Positions 11,073 to 18,853 of a stretch of 64,000 bases of DNA are shown in pieces. The DNA lies in NCBI RefSeq assembly GCF_012985465.1, contig NZ_JAAQWN010000005.1, forward strand, positions 186,001-250,000, written 5' to 3'. Every line of letters begins with the position of its first letter. The first letter of the stretch is position 1. Both the position numbers and the translations under genes were made by a program. A model generated the notes under the pieces. That model was not told the origin of the DNA, did no database searches, and was given only the letters and a program-made list of their open reading frames with translations. The DNA comes from Pseudomonas sp. WS 5079. GTDB taxonomy: Bacteria > Pseudomonadota > Gammaproteobacteria > Pseudomonadales > Pseudomonadaceae.

Positions 11073-11992
11073 CTACCTTTTGGAGTACATGGATCTGTGT
11101 ACTGACCCTCGGCAGCCTGATCGGCCTGACCTGGCTGCTGTTCGGCACCCGCAAGGGCGAGACCAAGGGCAGCGTCGACCAGACCATGGGCCACGCCTTC
11201 GACGGGATTGAGGAGTACGACAACCCCCTGCCCCAGTGGTGGTTCATGTTGTTCGCCGGCACCCTGGTGTTTGCCGTCGGCTACCTGATCCTCTATCCGG
11301 GCCTGGGTAACTGGAAAGGCGTGTTGCCGGGCTATGAAGACGGCTGGACCCAGACCAAGGAATGGGACAAGGAAATGGCCAAGGCCGACGCCAAGTTCGG
11401 GCCGATCTTCGCCAAATTCGCAGCCATGCCCGTGGAAGAAGTAGCCAAGGACCCGCAAGCGTTGAAAATGGGCGGCCGCCTGTTTGCCTCCAACTGCGCG
11501 GTGTGCCACGGCTCCGATGCCAAGGGCGCCTATGGCTTCCCGAACCTGGCGGACGACAACTGGCGCTGGGGTGGTTCGGCAGACGCGATCAAGCTGACCA
11601 TCATGAACGGGCGCCACGCCGCCATGCCGGCCTGGGGTGAAGTGCTGGGCGAGGACGGGGTGAAAAACGTCGCGGCCTATGTGCGCCACGACCTGGCCAA
11701 GTTGCCACTGCCGGCTGACAGCAAGGTCGACCTGGCTGCTGGCAAGCAAGCGTTCGACACCACCTGCGTGGCTTGCCACGGCCCAGAAGGCCACGGCGTT
11801 GAAGCCATGGGCGCGCCAAACCTGACGCAGCCTGCCGGTTTCATCTACGGCACCAGCCTTGCGCAGTTGCAGCAGACCATCCGTCACGGCCGCCAGGGCC
11901 AGATGCCGGCGCAGGAAGCCCTGCAAGGCAACGACAAGGTCCACTTGCTGGCGGCCTACGTCTACAGCCTGTCGCAGAAAGAGCAGAAGTAA
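11069..11992 (+). CDS. ccoP1: cbb3-type cytochrome c oxidase subunit III, di-heme (operon 1)
   Basis: A 307-residue membrane-bound diheme cytochrome c. Two N-terminal hydrophobic segments (about 5-22 and 57-78) flank the conserved [18 protein letters not shown] region. Two heme c sites follow: [18 protein letters not shown] near 145 and [11 protein letters not shown] near 232. It accepts electrons from periplasmic c-type cytochromes for CcoO/CcoN. It ends operon 1; a tract of AGCTTCAAG-type repeats begins at its stop codon. Confidence 0.96.
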   Translation: MTTFWSTWICVLTLGSLIGLTWLLFGTRKGETKGSVDQTMGHAFDGIEEYDNPLPQWWFMLFAGTLVFAVGYLILYPGLGNWKGVLPGYEDGWTQTKEWDKEMAKADAKFGPIFAKFAAMPVEEVAKDPQALKMGGRLFASNCAVCHGSDAKGAYGFPNLADDNWRWGGSADAIKLTIMNGRHAAMPAWGEVLGEDGVKNVAAYVRHDLAKLPLPADSKVDLAAGKQAFDTTCVACHGPEGHGVEAMGAPNLTQPAGFIYGTSLAQLQQTIRHGRQGQMPAQEALQGNDKVHLLAAYVYSLSQKEQK

Positions 11993-12528
11993 GCTTCAAG
12001 CTACACGCTGCAAGAGAAGAGTTCTCAACTCGGCTCTTGCAGCCCTCCCTCTCCCCGCTCCAAACCTGCCCCTTGCAGCTTGCTACTAACCGCTGCGCCC
12101 TGCGCCAGATTGTCACACCCTTCTAAAGCACACCTTTCCCCTCTCGCCATTCGGGTCTACGCTTGTTTCCACAGTGGGCCGGCATTGATCGGTCGCAGCT
12201 CGACTTGCACTCGATGAGTCAGACACTCCAGCAGGGTGACAGGCGCAAAGGCTGGCAGTTACCGGCTGTCGTGCCATTGACCATTCGTCACTCCGCCAGC
12301 TTGTTTGTACATACCTCGCTACAAGTACCTGCGCCCCCTCAAAATTCCTGTCCAACCCGTCAGCTTTTCATTTTTGATTTTGTCCTTACGCCAAACATGG
12401 AAAGGGCGCAGAATCTGGTTTGTAAAGCATTGACGCAGGTCAGCGTTACGTTGCAATGGCACCTCGCTTTCTCCATACTTGCGACCGATTTTTATCCTAA
12501 TAAAACACCTAAACCGTGGAACCTTAGA
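11993..12528. other. 536-bp gap between the two cbb3 operons
   Basis: No convincing gene. The first 100 bp carry loose inverted copies of an AGCTTCAAG / CTTGCAGCT repeat that recurs near 15826 and 41954 and may end operon 1 transcription. The middle is featureless, moderately AT-rich DNA. The last 100 bp hold the Anr-like site at 12430. An open frame runs in phase through this gap into ccoN2, but it lacks conserved content and a ribosome-binding site. Confidence 0.6.
12430..12443 (+). promoter_or_regulatory. Anr/FNR-like site upstream of cbb3 operon 2
   Basis: TTGACGCAGGTCAG matches TTGAT-N4-ATCAA at 7 of 10 defined positions and is itself close to a dyad. It lies 86 bp before ccoN2. A -10-like CATACT lies at 12474-12479, a few bases farther than the ideal class II spacing. 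Operon 2 is the Anr-controlled one in P. aeruginosa, which is why I keep this weak site. Confidence 0.45.
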
Positions 12529-13971
12529 ATGAGCACAGCAATCAGTCCGACTGCTTATAACTATAAGGTAGTCCGCCAGTTCGCCATCATGACGGTGGTC
12601 TGGGGGATCCTTGGCATGGGGCTCGGTGTCTTCATCGCCTCGCAACTGGTCTGGCCGGAGTTGAACTTCGACCTGCCATGGACGACGTTTGGACGCCTAC
12701 GCCCACTGCACACCAACCTGGTGATCTTCGCCTTCGGCGGATGTGCACTGTTTGCCACTTCTTACTATGTCGTGCAGCGAACCTGCCAGACGCGACTGAT
12801 TTCCGATGGTCTCGCCGCCTTCACCTTCTGGGGATGGCAAGCGGTGATTGTCGGCGCCATCATCACCCTGCCAATGGGCTTCACCACCACCAAGGAATAC
12901 GCGGAATTGGAATGGCCCCTTGCCATCCTTCTGGCGATCGTCTGGGTGACCTACGGCATTGTGTTCTTTGGCACCATCGTCAAGCGCAAGACCAAGCACA
13001 TCTATGTCGGCAACTGGTTCTACGGCGCATTCATCGTCGTGACGGCGATGCTGCACATCGTCAACCACGCGTCCCTGCCGGTGAGTTTCTTCAAGTCCTA
13101 CTCGGCCTACGCCGGTGCGACCGATGCGATGATCCAGTGGTGGTACGGCCACAACGCCGTAGGGTTCTTCCTGACCACCGGCTTTTTGGGGATGATGTAC
13201 TACTTCGTGCCGAAACAGGCCGAGCGTCCGATCTACTCCTATCGCCTGTCCATCGTGCACTTCTGGGCGCTGATCACCCTGTATATCTGGGCCGGTCCGC
13301 ACCACCTGCACTACACCGCACTGCCAGATTGGGCACAGTCCCTGGGCATGGCCATGTCGATCATCCTGCTGGCTCCTAGCTGGGGCGGCATGATCAACGG
13401 CATGATGACCCTGTCGGGCGCCTGGCATAAGCTGCGCACCGACCCGATCCTGCGCTTTTTGGTGGTATCGCTGGCGTTCTACGGCATGTCGACCTTCGAA
13501 GGGCCGATGATGGCCATCAAGACCGTCAACTCGCTGTCCCACTACACCGACTGGACCATCGGCCACGTCCACGCCGGCGCCCTCGGCTGGGTAGCGATGA
13601 TCTCCATCGGCGCGCTGTATCACATGATTCCCAAGCTCTATGGCCGGGCGCAGATGCACAGCACCAGCCTGATCAATACCCACTTCTGGCTGGCCACCAT
13701 CGGCACCGTGCTCTACATCGCCTCGATGTGGGTCAACGGCATCACCCAGGGCCTGATGTGGCGTGCGATCAACGACGACGGTACCCTCACCTACTCCTTC
13801 GTCGAAGCGCTGCAAGCCAGCCATCCTGGTTTCATCGTCCGTGCCCTCGGTGGTGCGTTCTTTGCCAGCGGCATGCTGTTCATGGCCTACAACGTGTGGC
13901 GCACCGTGCGTGCCTCCAACCCTGTAGAGGCTGAAGCCGCCACCAAGATCGCCGTCGTGGGAGCTCACTGA
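12529..13971 (+). CDS. ccoN2: cbb3-type cytochrome c oxidase subunit I (operon 2)
   Basis: A 480-residue second CcoN, starting at ATG 12529 ([17 protein letters not shown]). A much longer in-frame extension upstream has no homology to CcoN. It carries the same heme b, heme b3 and CuB histidine motifs as the operon 1 copy ([37 protein letters not shown]). It differs most in residues 75-125 and the last 40. It overlaps ccoO2 by one base. Operon 2 is expected to dominate at low oxygen. Confidence 0.97.
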   Translation: MSTAISPTAYNYKVVRQFAIMTVVWGILGMGLGVFIASQLVWPELNFDLPWTTFGRLRPLHTNLVIFAFGGCALFATSYYVVQRTCQTRLISDGLAAFTFWGWQAVIVGAIITLPMGFTTTKEYAELEWPLAILLAIVWVTYGIVFFGTIVKRKTKHIYVGNWFYGAFIVVTAMLHIVNHASLPVSFFKSYSAYAGATDAMIQWWYGHNAVGFFLTTGFLGMMYYFVPKQAERPIYSYRLSIVHFWALITLYIWAGPHHLHYTALPDWAQSLGMAMSIILLAPSWGGMINGMMTLSGAWHKLRTDPILRFLVVSLAFYGMSTFEGPMMAIKTVNSLSHYTDWTIGHVHAGALGWVAMISIGALYHMIPKLYGRAQMHSTSLINTHFWLATIGTVLYIASMWVNGITQGLMWRAINDDGTLTYSFVEALQASHPGFIVRALGGAFFASGMLFMAYNVWRTVRASNPVEAEAATKIAVVGAH

Positions 13972-14579
13972 TGAAGCATGAAGTAGTCGAGAAGAATATC
14001 GGCCTGCTGGCCTTCTTCATGGTCATCGCCGTGAGTATCGGCGGCCTGACCCAGATCGTTCCGCTGTTTTTCCAGGACGTCACCAACAAGCCGGTCGAAG
14101 GCATGAAGCCACGTACCGCCCTTGAACTGGAAGGTCGCGATGTGTACATCGCCAACGGCTGTGTCGGCTGCCACTCGCAGATGATCCGCCCGTTCCGTGC
14201 TGAAACCGAACGCTATGGCCACTACTCGGTCGCCGGCGAAAGCGTGTGGGACCACCCGTTCCTGTGGGGCTCCAAGCGTACCGGTCCGGACCTGGCCCGC
14301 GTGGGTGGTCGTTACTCCGATGACTGGCAGCGTGCGCACTTGTACAACCCGCGCAACGTGGTGCCCGAGTCGAAAATGCCGGCGTACCCGTTCCTCGTGG
14401 AAAACAAGCTCGACGGCAAAGACACTGCCAAGAAAATGGAAGTCTTGCGCACCCTCGGCGTGCCTTACACCGACGAAGACATCGCCGGTGCCCAGGCAGC
14501 CGTCAAGGGCAAGACCGAAATGGACGCGCTGGTGGCCTACCTGCAAGGCCTGGGCACCATCATCAAAAGCAAACGGTGA
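13971..14579 (+). CDS. ccoO2: cbb3-type cytochrome c oxidase subunit II, mono-heme (operon 2)
   Basis: A 202-residue membrane-anchored monoheme cytochrome c whose ATG overlaps the ccoN2 stop. One N-terminal helix (about 10-30) is followed by heme site CVGCH near residue 67; the operon 1 copy has CVQCH. The [17 protein letters not shown] and [14 protein letters not shown] blocks are unchanged between the paralogues. The C-terminal third is more divergent. Confidence 0.96.
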   Translation: MKHEVVEKNIGLLAFFMVIAVSIGGLTQIVPLFFQDVTNKPVEGMKPRTALELEGRDVYIANGCVGCHSQMIRPFRAETERYGHYSVAGESVWDHPFLWGSKRTGPDLARVGGRYSDDWQRAHLYNPRNVVPESKMPAYPFLVENKLDGKDTAKKMEVLRTLGVPYTDEDIAGAQAAVKGKTEMDALVAYLQGLGTIIKSKR

Positions 14580-14584
14580 TCTGA

Positions 14585-14770
14585 ATGGATATCGGGATGA
14601 TTCGAGGCCTGGGCACCGTTGTCGTGATGGTGGCCTTTATCGGCCTGGCGTTGTGGGTGTTCAGCCCCAAGCGCAAGTCAGAGTTTGAAGACGCGACCTT
14701 GCTGCCTTTTGCGGATGATCCCGAAGCCATCAAGCACGTCGAGCAAGCTTCTAGGAGTAACAAAGAATGA
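14585..14770 (+). CDS. ccoQ2: cbb3-type oxidase small subunit CcoQ (operon 2)
   Basis: A 61-residue single-helix protein (helix about 8-25, [15 protein letters not shown]) with a short basic linker and the [11 protein letters not shown] tail shared with CcoQ1. It overlaps ccoP2 by four bases, the same arrangement as in operon 1. Confidence 0.92.
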   Translation: MDIGMIRGLGTVVVMVAFIGLALWVFSPKRKSEFEDATLLPFADDPEAIKHVEQASRSNKE

Positions 14771-15741
14771 CTACGTTCTGGAGTCTGTACGTCACAGTCC
14801 TCAGTCTGGGTACCATTTTTGCCCTGACCTGGCTGCTGCTGTCGACCCGCAAGGGCCAGCGCGCCGAACAAACGGACGAGACGGTTGGCCACTCGTTCGA
14901 TGGCATCGAGGAATACGACAACCCACTGCCAAAGTGGTGGTTCATGTTGTTCGTCGGCACCATCGTGTTTGCCCTGGGCTACCTGGTGCTGTACCCGGGC
15001 CTGGGCAACTGGAAAGGCCTGCTGCCGGGCTATGCCTACCTCGATAACGACAAGCAAACCCCATTCGCCAACGGCCAGAGCGGCTGGACTGGCGTGCACG
15101 AGTGGGAAAAGGAAATGGCGCGCTCGGACGCCAAGTTCGGGCCGATCTTCGCCAAATTCGCGGCCATGCCTATTGAAGAAGTGGCCAAGGACCCGCAAGC
15201 GCTGAAGATGGGAGGCCGCCTGTTCGCCTCCAACTGCTCGGTCTGCCACGGTTCCGACGCCAAGGGTGCCTACGGCTTTCCCAACCTGACCGACGCCGAC
15301 TGGCGCTGGGGCGGCGAGCCGGAAACCATCAAGGCCACCATCATGGCCGGCCGCCATGCAGTGATGCCGGGCTGGGCTGAAGTCATCGGCGAACAAGGCG
15401 TGGCTGACGTGGCCGGCTTCGTGCTGACCAACCTCGATGGCCGCAAGCTGCCGGAAGGCGCCAAGGCCGACGTGGCCAACGGCGAGAAACTCTTCGCCGC
15501 CAACTGCGTGGCCTGCCACGGACCGGCCGGCAAGGGTACGCCAGCAATGGGCGCACCCGACCTGACCCACCCGGGCGCGTTCATCTACGGCTCCAGCTTC
15601 GCCCAACTGCAGCAGACCATCCGTTACGGCCGCCAGGGCCAGATGCCTGCGCAAGAGCAACTGCAAGGTAACGACAAGGTGCACTTGCTGGCGGCGTATG
15701 TTTACAGCCTGTCGCACAAAGAGCAGCAAGAGCAGAAGTAA
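14767..15741 (+). CDS. ccoP2: cbb3-type cytochrome c oxidase subunit III, di-heme (operon 2)
   Basis: A 324-residue diheme subunit with the same plan as CcoP1: two N-terminal hydrophobic segments, then heme sites [18 protein letters not shown] and [11 protein letters not shown]. It is 17 residues longer than CcoP1, mainly through an insertion after LLPGY (a segment containing [13 protein letters not shown]) between the second helix and the first heme domain. A strong rho-independent terminator lies about 15 bp after the stop. Confidence 0.96.
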   Translation: MTTFWSLYVTVLSLGTIFALTWLLLSTRKGQRAEQTDETVGHSFDGIEEYDNPLPKWWFMLFVGTIVFALGYLVLYPGLGNWKGLLPGYAYLDNDKQTPFANGQSGWTGVHEWEKEMARSDAKFGPIFAKFAAMPIEEVAKDPQALKMGGRLFASNCSVCHGSDAKGAYGFPNLTDADWRWGGEPETIKATIMAGRHAVMPGWAEVIGEQGVADVAGFVLTNLDGRKLPEGAKADVANGEKLFAANCVACHGPAGKGTPAMGAPDLTHPGAFIYGSSFAQLQQTIRYGRQGQMPAQEQLQGNDKVHLLAAYVYSLSHKEQQEQK

Positions 15742-15754
15742 GCTGCAAGCCCCA

Positions 15755-15796
15755 ATAAAAAGCCCCGTACAGCGCATGCTGGCGGGGCTTTTTTGG
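15755..15796 (+). terminator. Rho-independent terminator of ccoNOQP-2
   Basis: AAAAAGCCCCG and CGGGGCTTTTTT form a stem around a loop containing the palindrome GCATGC, ending in a T run. Confidence 0.85.
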
Positions 15797-15853
15797 TTCT
15801 GGTGAAGCCTATCGACCGTTTGTAGCTTCAAGCTTGTGGCTTGCAACTGCGTA

Positions 15854-15869
15854 GTAGTAACGTAACTAC
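15854..15869. promoter_or_regulatory. Palindromic operator of the toxin-antitoxin pair
   Basis: GTAGTAACGTAACTAC is a palindrome at 14 of 16 positions, 28 bp before the antitoxin start. PhD/YefM antitoxins bind such dyads to repress their own operon, so this is the likely autoregulatory site. Confidence 0.6.
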
Positions 15870-15897
15870 ATTCACCCATCCCGCTGGGAGGCGCCCC

Positions 15898-16152
15898 ATG
15901 ACTATCACGACAATCTCCAGCCGCGAATTCAACCAGGACACAAGCGGTGCCAAAAAAGCCGCGCGCCAAGGACCGGTTTTTATTACCGATCGAGGCAAGC
16001 CTGCCCATGTACTGCTAAGTATTGAGGACTACCAAAAATTGACAGGCATCAACGCCGATATCGTTGACCTGTTGGTGATGCCCGAAGCGGCGGATATCGA
16101 GTTTGAAACCGAGCGTGCCGTGATTACACACCGACCCGTGGACCTCTCCTGA
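15898..16152 (+). CDS. PhD/YefM-type antitoxin
   Basis: An 84-residue protein starting at ATG 15898 behind GGGAGG; the open frame upstream reads through the operator. The N-terminal PhD/YefM DNA-binding fold is clear (ISSREFNQDTSGAKKAAR, PVFITDRGKPAHVLLSIEDYQKL). The acidic C-terminal tail would wrap the toxin. Its stop overlaps the vapC-like start by one base. The pair is wedged between cbb3 operon 2 and ccoGHIS, so it is probably an acquired module. Confidence 0.9.
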   Translation: MTITTISSREFNQDTSGAKKAARQGPVFITDRGKPAHVLLSIEDYQKLTGINADIVDLLVMPEAADIEFETERAVITHRPVDLS

Positions 16153-16562
16153 TGTATCTGCTCGATACCAACGTCATTTCCGAGTTACGCAAACCCCAAG
16201 CCGACAAAAATGTGGTGGCCTGGGCCAGAACCGTCGCCGCACCGCGCATGTATATTTCGGCGATTACCTTGAAGGAACTGGAGACTGGGGTGCTGCGAAT
16301 GGAGCGCCGTGACCCCGCGCAGGGCAAGGTCTTGCGCACCTGGCTCAAACGCCACGTCATGCCGGCCTTCGATGCCAGAATCCTGCCAATTGACGCTGCC
16401 GTGGCATTGCGCTGCGCCAGCTTGCATGTGCCCGATTGTGCCAACGAAAGTGATGCGCTTATCGCCGCAACCGCTCTGGTTCACGGCCTGACCGTGGTCA
16501 CCCGCAATGTCACCGACTTCCAAAGCAGCGGTGTGACACTGATCAACCCATGGGACGAATGA
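16152..16562 (+). CDS. vapC: VapC-type PIN-domain ribonuclease toxin
   Basis: A 136-residue PIN domain. The four acidic active-site residues are in place: Asp5 (MYLLDTNV), Glu42 (KELETG), Asp101 (NESDALIAATAL) and Asp122 (TRNVTDF). VapC toxins are Mg-dependent endoribonucleases, often cutting tRNA or rRNA loops. Length is normal and nothing suggests inactivation. The antitoxin is PhD/YefM-like rather than an AbrB or RHH VapB, a mixed pairing that is common in Proteobacteria. Confidence 0.92.
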   Translation: MYLLDTNVISELRKPQADKNVVAWARTVAAPRMYISAITLKELETGVLRMERRDPAQGKVLRTWLKRHVMPAFDARILPIDAAVALRCASLHVPDCANESDALIAATALVHGLTVVTRNVTDFQSSGVTLINPWDE

Positions 16563-16598
16563 CCTTCGAGCCCTGAAAAACCGTCCATACTCATCCTG

Positions 16599-16632
16599 TC
16601 AATTGATTCAAGTCACGTACACCATCAATTGA
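16599..16632 (+). promoter_or_regulatory. Repeated TCAATTGA motif and weak Anr-like site before ccoG
   Basis: TCAATTGA occurs at 16599-16606 and again at 16625-16632. Overlapping the first copy, TTGATTCAAGTCAC (16603-16616) matches the Anr consensus at 8 of 10 positions. No good -10 lies at class II distance; a TATCAT is at 16683. This could be where oxygen control of ccoGHIS enters. Confidence 0.35.
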
Positions 16633-16769
16633 TTTCCCCCAACGCGACCAAAGGTCGCACCCGTTCATCGGTACTACAGGCGTATCATTACGCCACTGCA
16701 AGACCCCTATTTTGACCCCGGCTGGCACGTACTGGCCGAGGCAAATCTCCACTGCCGTGGGATGCAATG

Positions 16770-18185
16770 ATGAGCAACCAGATTCCGGTACATGACGTTA
16801 CCCCGCCTGCCAAAAAAACCAGCGACACCGTCGATCTCTACGCCTCGCGGGAGAAAATCTACACCCGTGCGTTCACCGGGATGTTCCGCAATCTGCGGAT
16901 GCTCGGCGGTGCCGGGTTGTTCCTGCTGTACTTCGGTACGGTGTGGCTGAACTGGGGCGGGCACCAGGCCGTCTGGTGGAACCTGCCAGAGCGTAAATTC
17001 TTCATTTTCGGTGCGACATTCTGGCCCCAGGATTTCATCCTGCTGTCGGGCATCCTGATCATCTCGGCCTTTGGCCTGTTCTTTATCACCGTGTACGCCG
17101 GGCGGATCTGGTGCGGCTACACCTGCCCGCAAAGCGTGTGGACCTGGATCTACATGTGGTGCGAAAAGGTCACCGAAGGCGACCGCAACCAGCGGATCAA
17201 GCTGGACAAGGCGCCGATGAGCGCCAACAAGTTCCTGCGTAAACTCAGCAAGCACAGCCTGTGGCTGATCATCGGTTTTGTTACCGGCATGACCTTTGTC
17301 GGCTACTTCTCGCCGATCCGCGAACTGGTCTTCGATTTCTTCACAGGCCAAGCCGATGGCTGGTCGTACTTCTGGGTCGGCTTCTTCACCCTCGCCACCT
17401 ACGGCAACGCCGGCTGGCTGCGTGAACAAGTGTGCATCTACATGTGTCCGTATGCGCGCTTCCAGAGCGTGATGTTCGACAAGGACACCCTGATCGTCTC
17501 CTATGACCCGCGTCGTGGCGAAGTGCGTGGCCCACGCAAGAAAGGCATCGACTACAAGGCCCAGGGCCTGGGGGATTGCATCGACTGCACCATGTGCGTG
17601 CAGGTCTGCCCCACCGGGATCGACATCCGTGACGGCCTGCAGATCGAGTGCATTGGCTGCGCGGCCTGCATCGACGCCTGCGACACCATCATGGACAAGA
17701 TGGACTACCCTCGCGGGTTGATCAGCTACACCACCGAACATAACCTGTCGGGGCAAAAGACCCACAAGTTGCGCCCGCGCCTGATCGGCTATGCGCTGGT
17801 GCTGCTGGCGATGATCAGCCTGCTGGCCACGGCGTTTTTCATGCGCTCGCTGGTGGGTTTCGACGTCAGCAAGGACCGCGTGCTCTACCGCGAAAACGCC
17901 GAAGGGCGGATCGAGAACGTCTACAGCCTGAAAATCATGAACAAGGACCAGCACGACCACACCTACGTGCTGGACGCCAGCGGCCTGCCGGACCTCAAGC
18001 TGCAAGGCAAGCGCGAGATCAAGGTCGCCGCCGGGGAAATCTTCACTATGCCGGTGGAGCTGTCGAGCGCGCCGGAACAATTGCCATCGAGCACCAACGA
18101 GGTGAAATTCATCCTCAAGGATGCTGACGATGACAGCGTCCACGTTGAAGCCAAGAGCCGGTTCATCGGCCCACAAATTCGTTAA
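16770..18185 (+). CDS. ccoG: cbb3 oxidase accessory protein CcoG (polyferredoxin)
   Basis: A 471-residue inner-membrane iron-sulfur protein (FixG/RdxA family). Two ATG codons are adjacent (16767 and 16770); the second has better spacing to GGGA. Several hydrophobic segments, with the conserved GRIWCGYTCPQSVWTW and ICPYARFQ-type (CMCPYARFQ region) blocks, precede two [4Fe-4S] clusters (CIDCTMCVQVCPTGIDIRDG and CIGCAACIDACD) and a C-terminal periplasmic immunoglobulin-like domain. CcoG is proposed to reduce Cu(II) so that copper can be delivered to CcoN. First gene of the assembly operon. Confidence 0.95.
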   Translation: MSNQIPVHDVTPPAKKTSDTVDLYASREKIYTRAFTGMFRNLRMLGGAGLFLLYFGTVWLNWGGHQAVWWNLPERKFFIFGATFWPQDFILLSGILIISAFGLFFITVYAGRIWCGYTCPQSVWTWIYMWCEKVTEGDRNQRIKLDKAPMSANKFLRKLSKHSLWLIIGFVTGMTFVGYFSPIRELVFDFFTGQADGWSYFWVGFFTLATYGNAGWLREQVCIYMCPYARFQSVMFDKDTLIVSYDPRRGEVRGPRKKGIDYKAQGLGDCIDCTMCVQVCPTGIDIRDGLQIECIGCAACIDACDTIMDKMDYPRGLISYTTEHNLSGQKTHKLRPRLIGYALVLLAMISLLATAFFMRSLVGFDVSKDRVLYRENAEGRIENVYSLKIMNKDQHDHTYVLDASGLPDLKLQGKREIKVAAGEIFTMPVELSSAPEQLPSSTNEVKFILKDADDDSVHVEAKSRFIGPQIR

Positions 18186-18199
18186 AAGAGAGCAGAACA

Positions 18200-18739
18200 A
18201 TGCCCGTAGCAACTGCCGCAAGCCCCTGGTACAAGCACCTCTGGCCCTGGATCATCATTGCCATCCTGGCCTGCTCGGTGACGCTGACCTTGTCCATGGT
18301 GACCATCGCGGTGAACAACCCGGACAACCTGGTCAACGACAACTACTACGAGGCCGGCAAAGGCATCAACCGCTCCCTGGACCGCGAACTGCTGGCCCAG
18401 ACCCTGCAAATGCGCGCCACCCTGCACCTGGATGAACTGACCGGTGAAGTGGAACTGTTCCTCACCGGCAACAGCGGGCCGACTACTCTGGAGCTGAACC
18501 TGATTTCGCCGACCCAGCCGGAGAAAGACCGCAAGGTCGTGCTCACCCGCAGCCAGAGCGAGCCGGGGCGGTACATCGGCCAGGTGACCGACAAGGTCGA
18601 GGGGCGGCGCTTCGTCGAACTGCTGGGGGTCGAAGGCGACAGGACCTGGCGCATGTTTGAAGAGGAAGAAGTCAGCCATGGCACCGACTTGAAGTTGGGT
18701 GACGAGCCGTTGCAGGGTGCTGAAGACCTGAAGAACTGA
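18200..18739 (+). CDS. ccoH: FixH/CcoH family cbb3 assembly protein
   Basis: A 179-residue protein with one N-terminal membrane helix (about 14-37) and a periplasmic domain of FixH type (NDNYYEAGKGIN near residue 45, then an all-beta region). CcoH is needed for stable assembly of cbb3 oxidase. It sits 14 bp behind ccoG with an AGAGAG ribosome-binding site. A REP pair separates it from ccoI. Confidence 0.92.
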   Translation: MPVATAASPWYKHLWPWIIIAILACSVTLTLSMVTIAVNNPDNLVNDNYYEAGKGINRSLDRELLAQTLQMRATLHLDELTGEVELFLTGNSGPTTLELNLISPTQPEKDRKVVLTRSQSEPGRYIGQVTDKVEGRRFVELLGVEGDRTWRMFEEEEVSHGTDLKLGDEPLQGAEDLKN

Positions 18740-18751
18740 CAGCCGCGCTTC

Positions 18752-18828
18752 GCGCATCGCCGGCAAGCCGGCTCCTACAGGGAGTGTGCGATAACCTTGT
18801 AGGAGCGGGCTTGCCCGCGATGAGGCCC
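18752..18828. repeat. REP pair (REPIN) inside the ccoGHIS operon
   Basis: Inverted CATCGCCGGCAAGCCGGCTCC and GGAGCGGGCTTGCCCGCGATG units. It lies between ccoH and ccoI, within what should be one operon, so it may tune mRNA stability or split expression. Confidence 0.8.
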
Positions 18829-18853
18829 TCCCCGCCCACACAGATCCAAAACC

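Noticed and set aside
12163..12528. In-frame N-terminal extension of ccoN2
   Set aside because: The extra 122 codons have no CcoN homology or ribosome-binding site, and ATG 12529 aligns with ccoN1.
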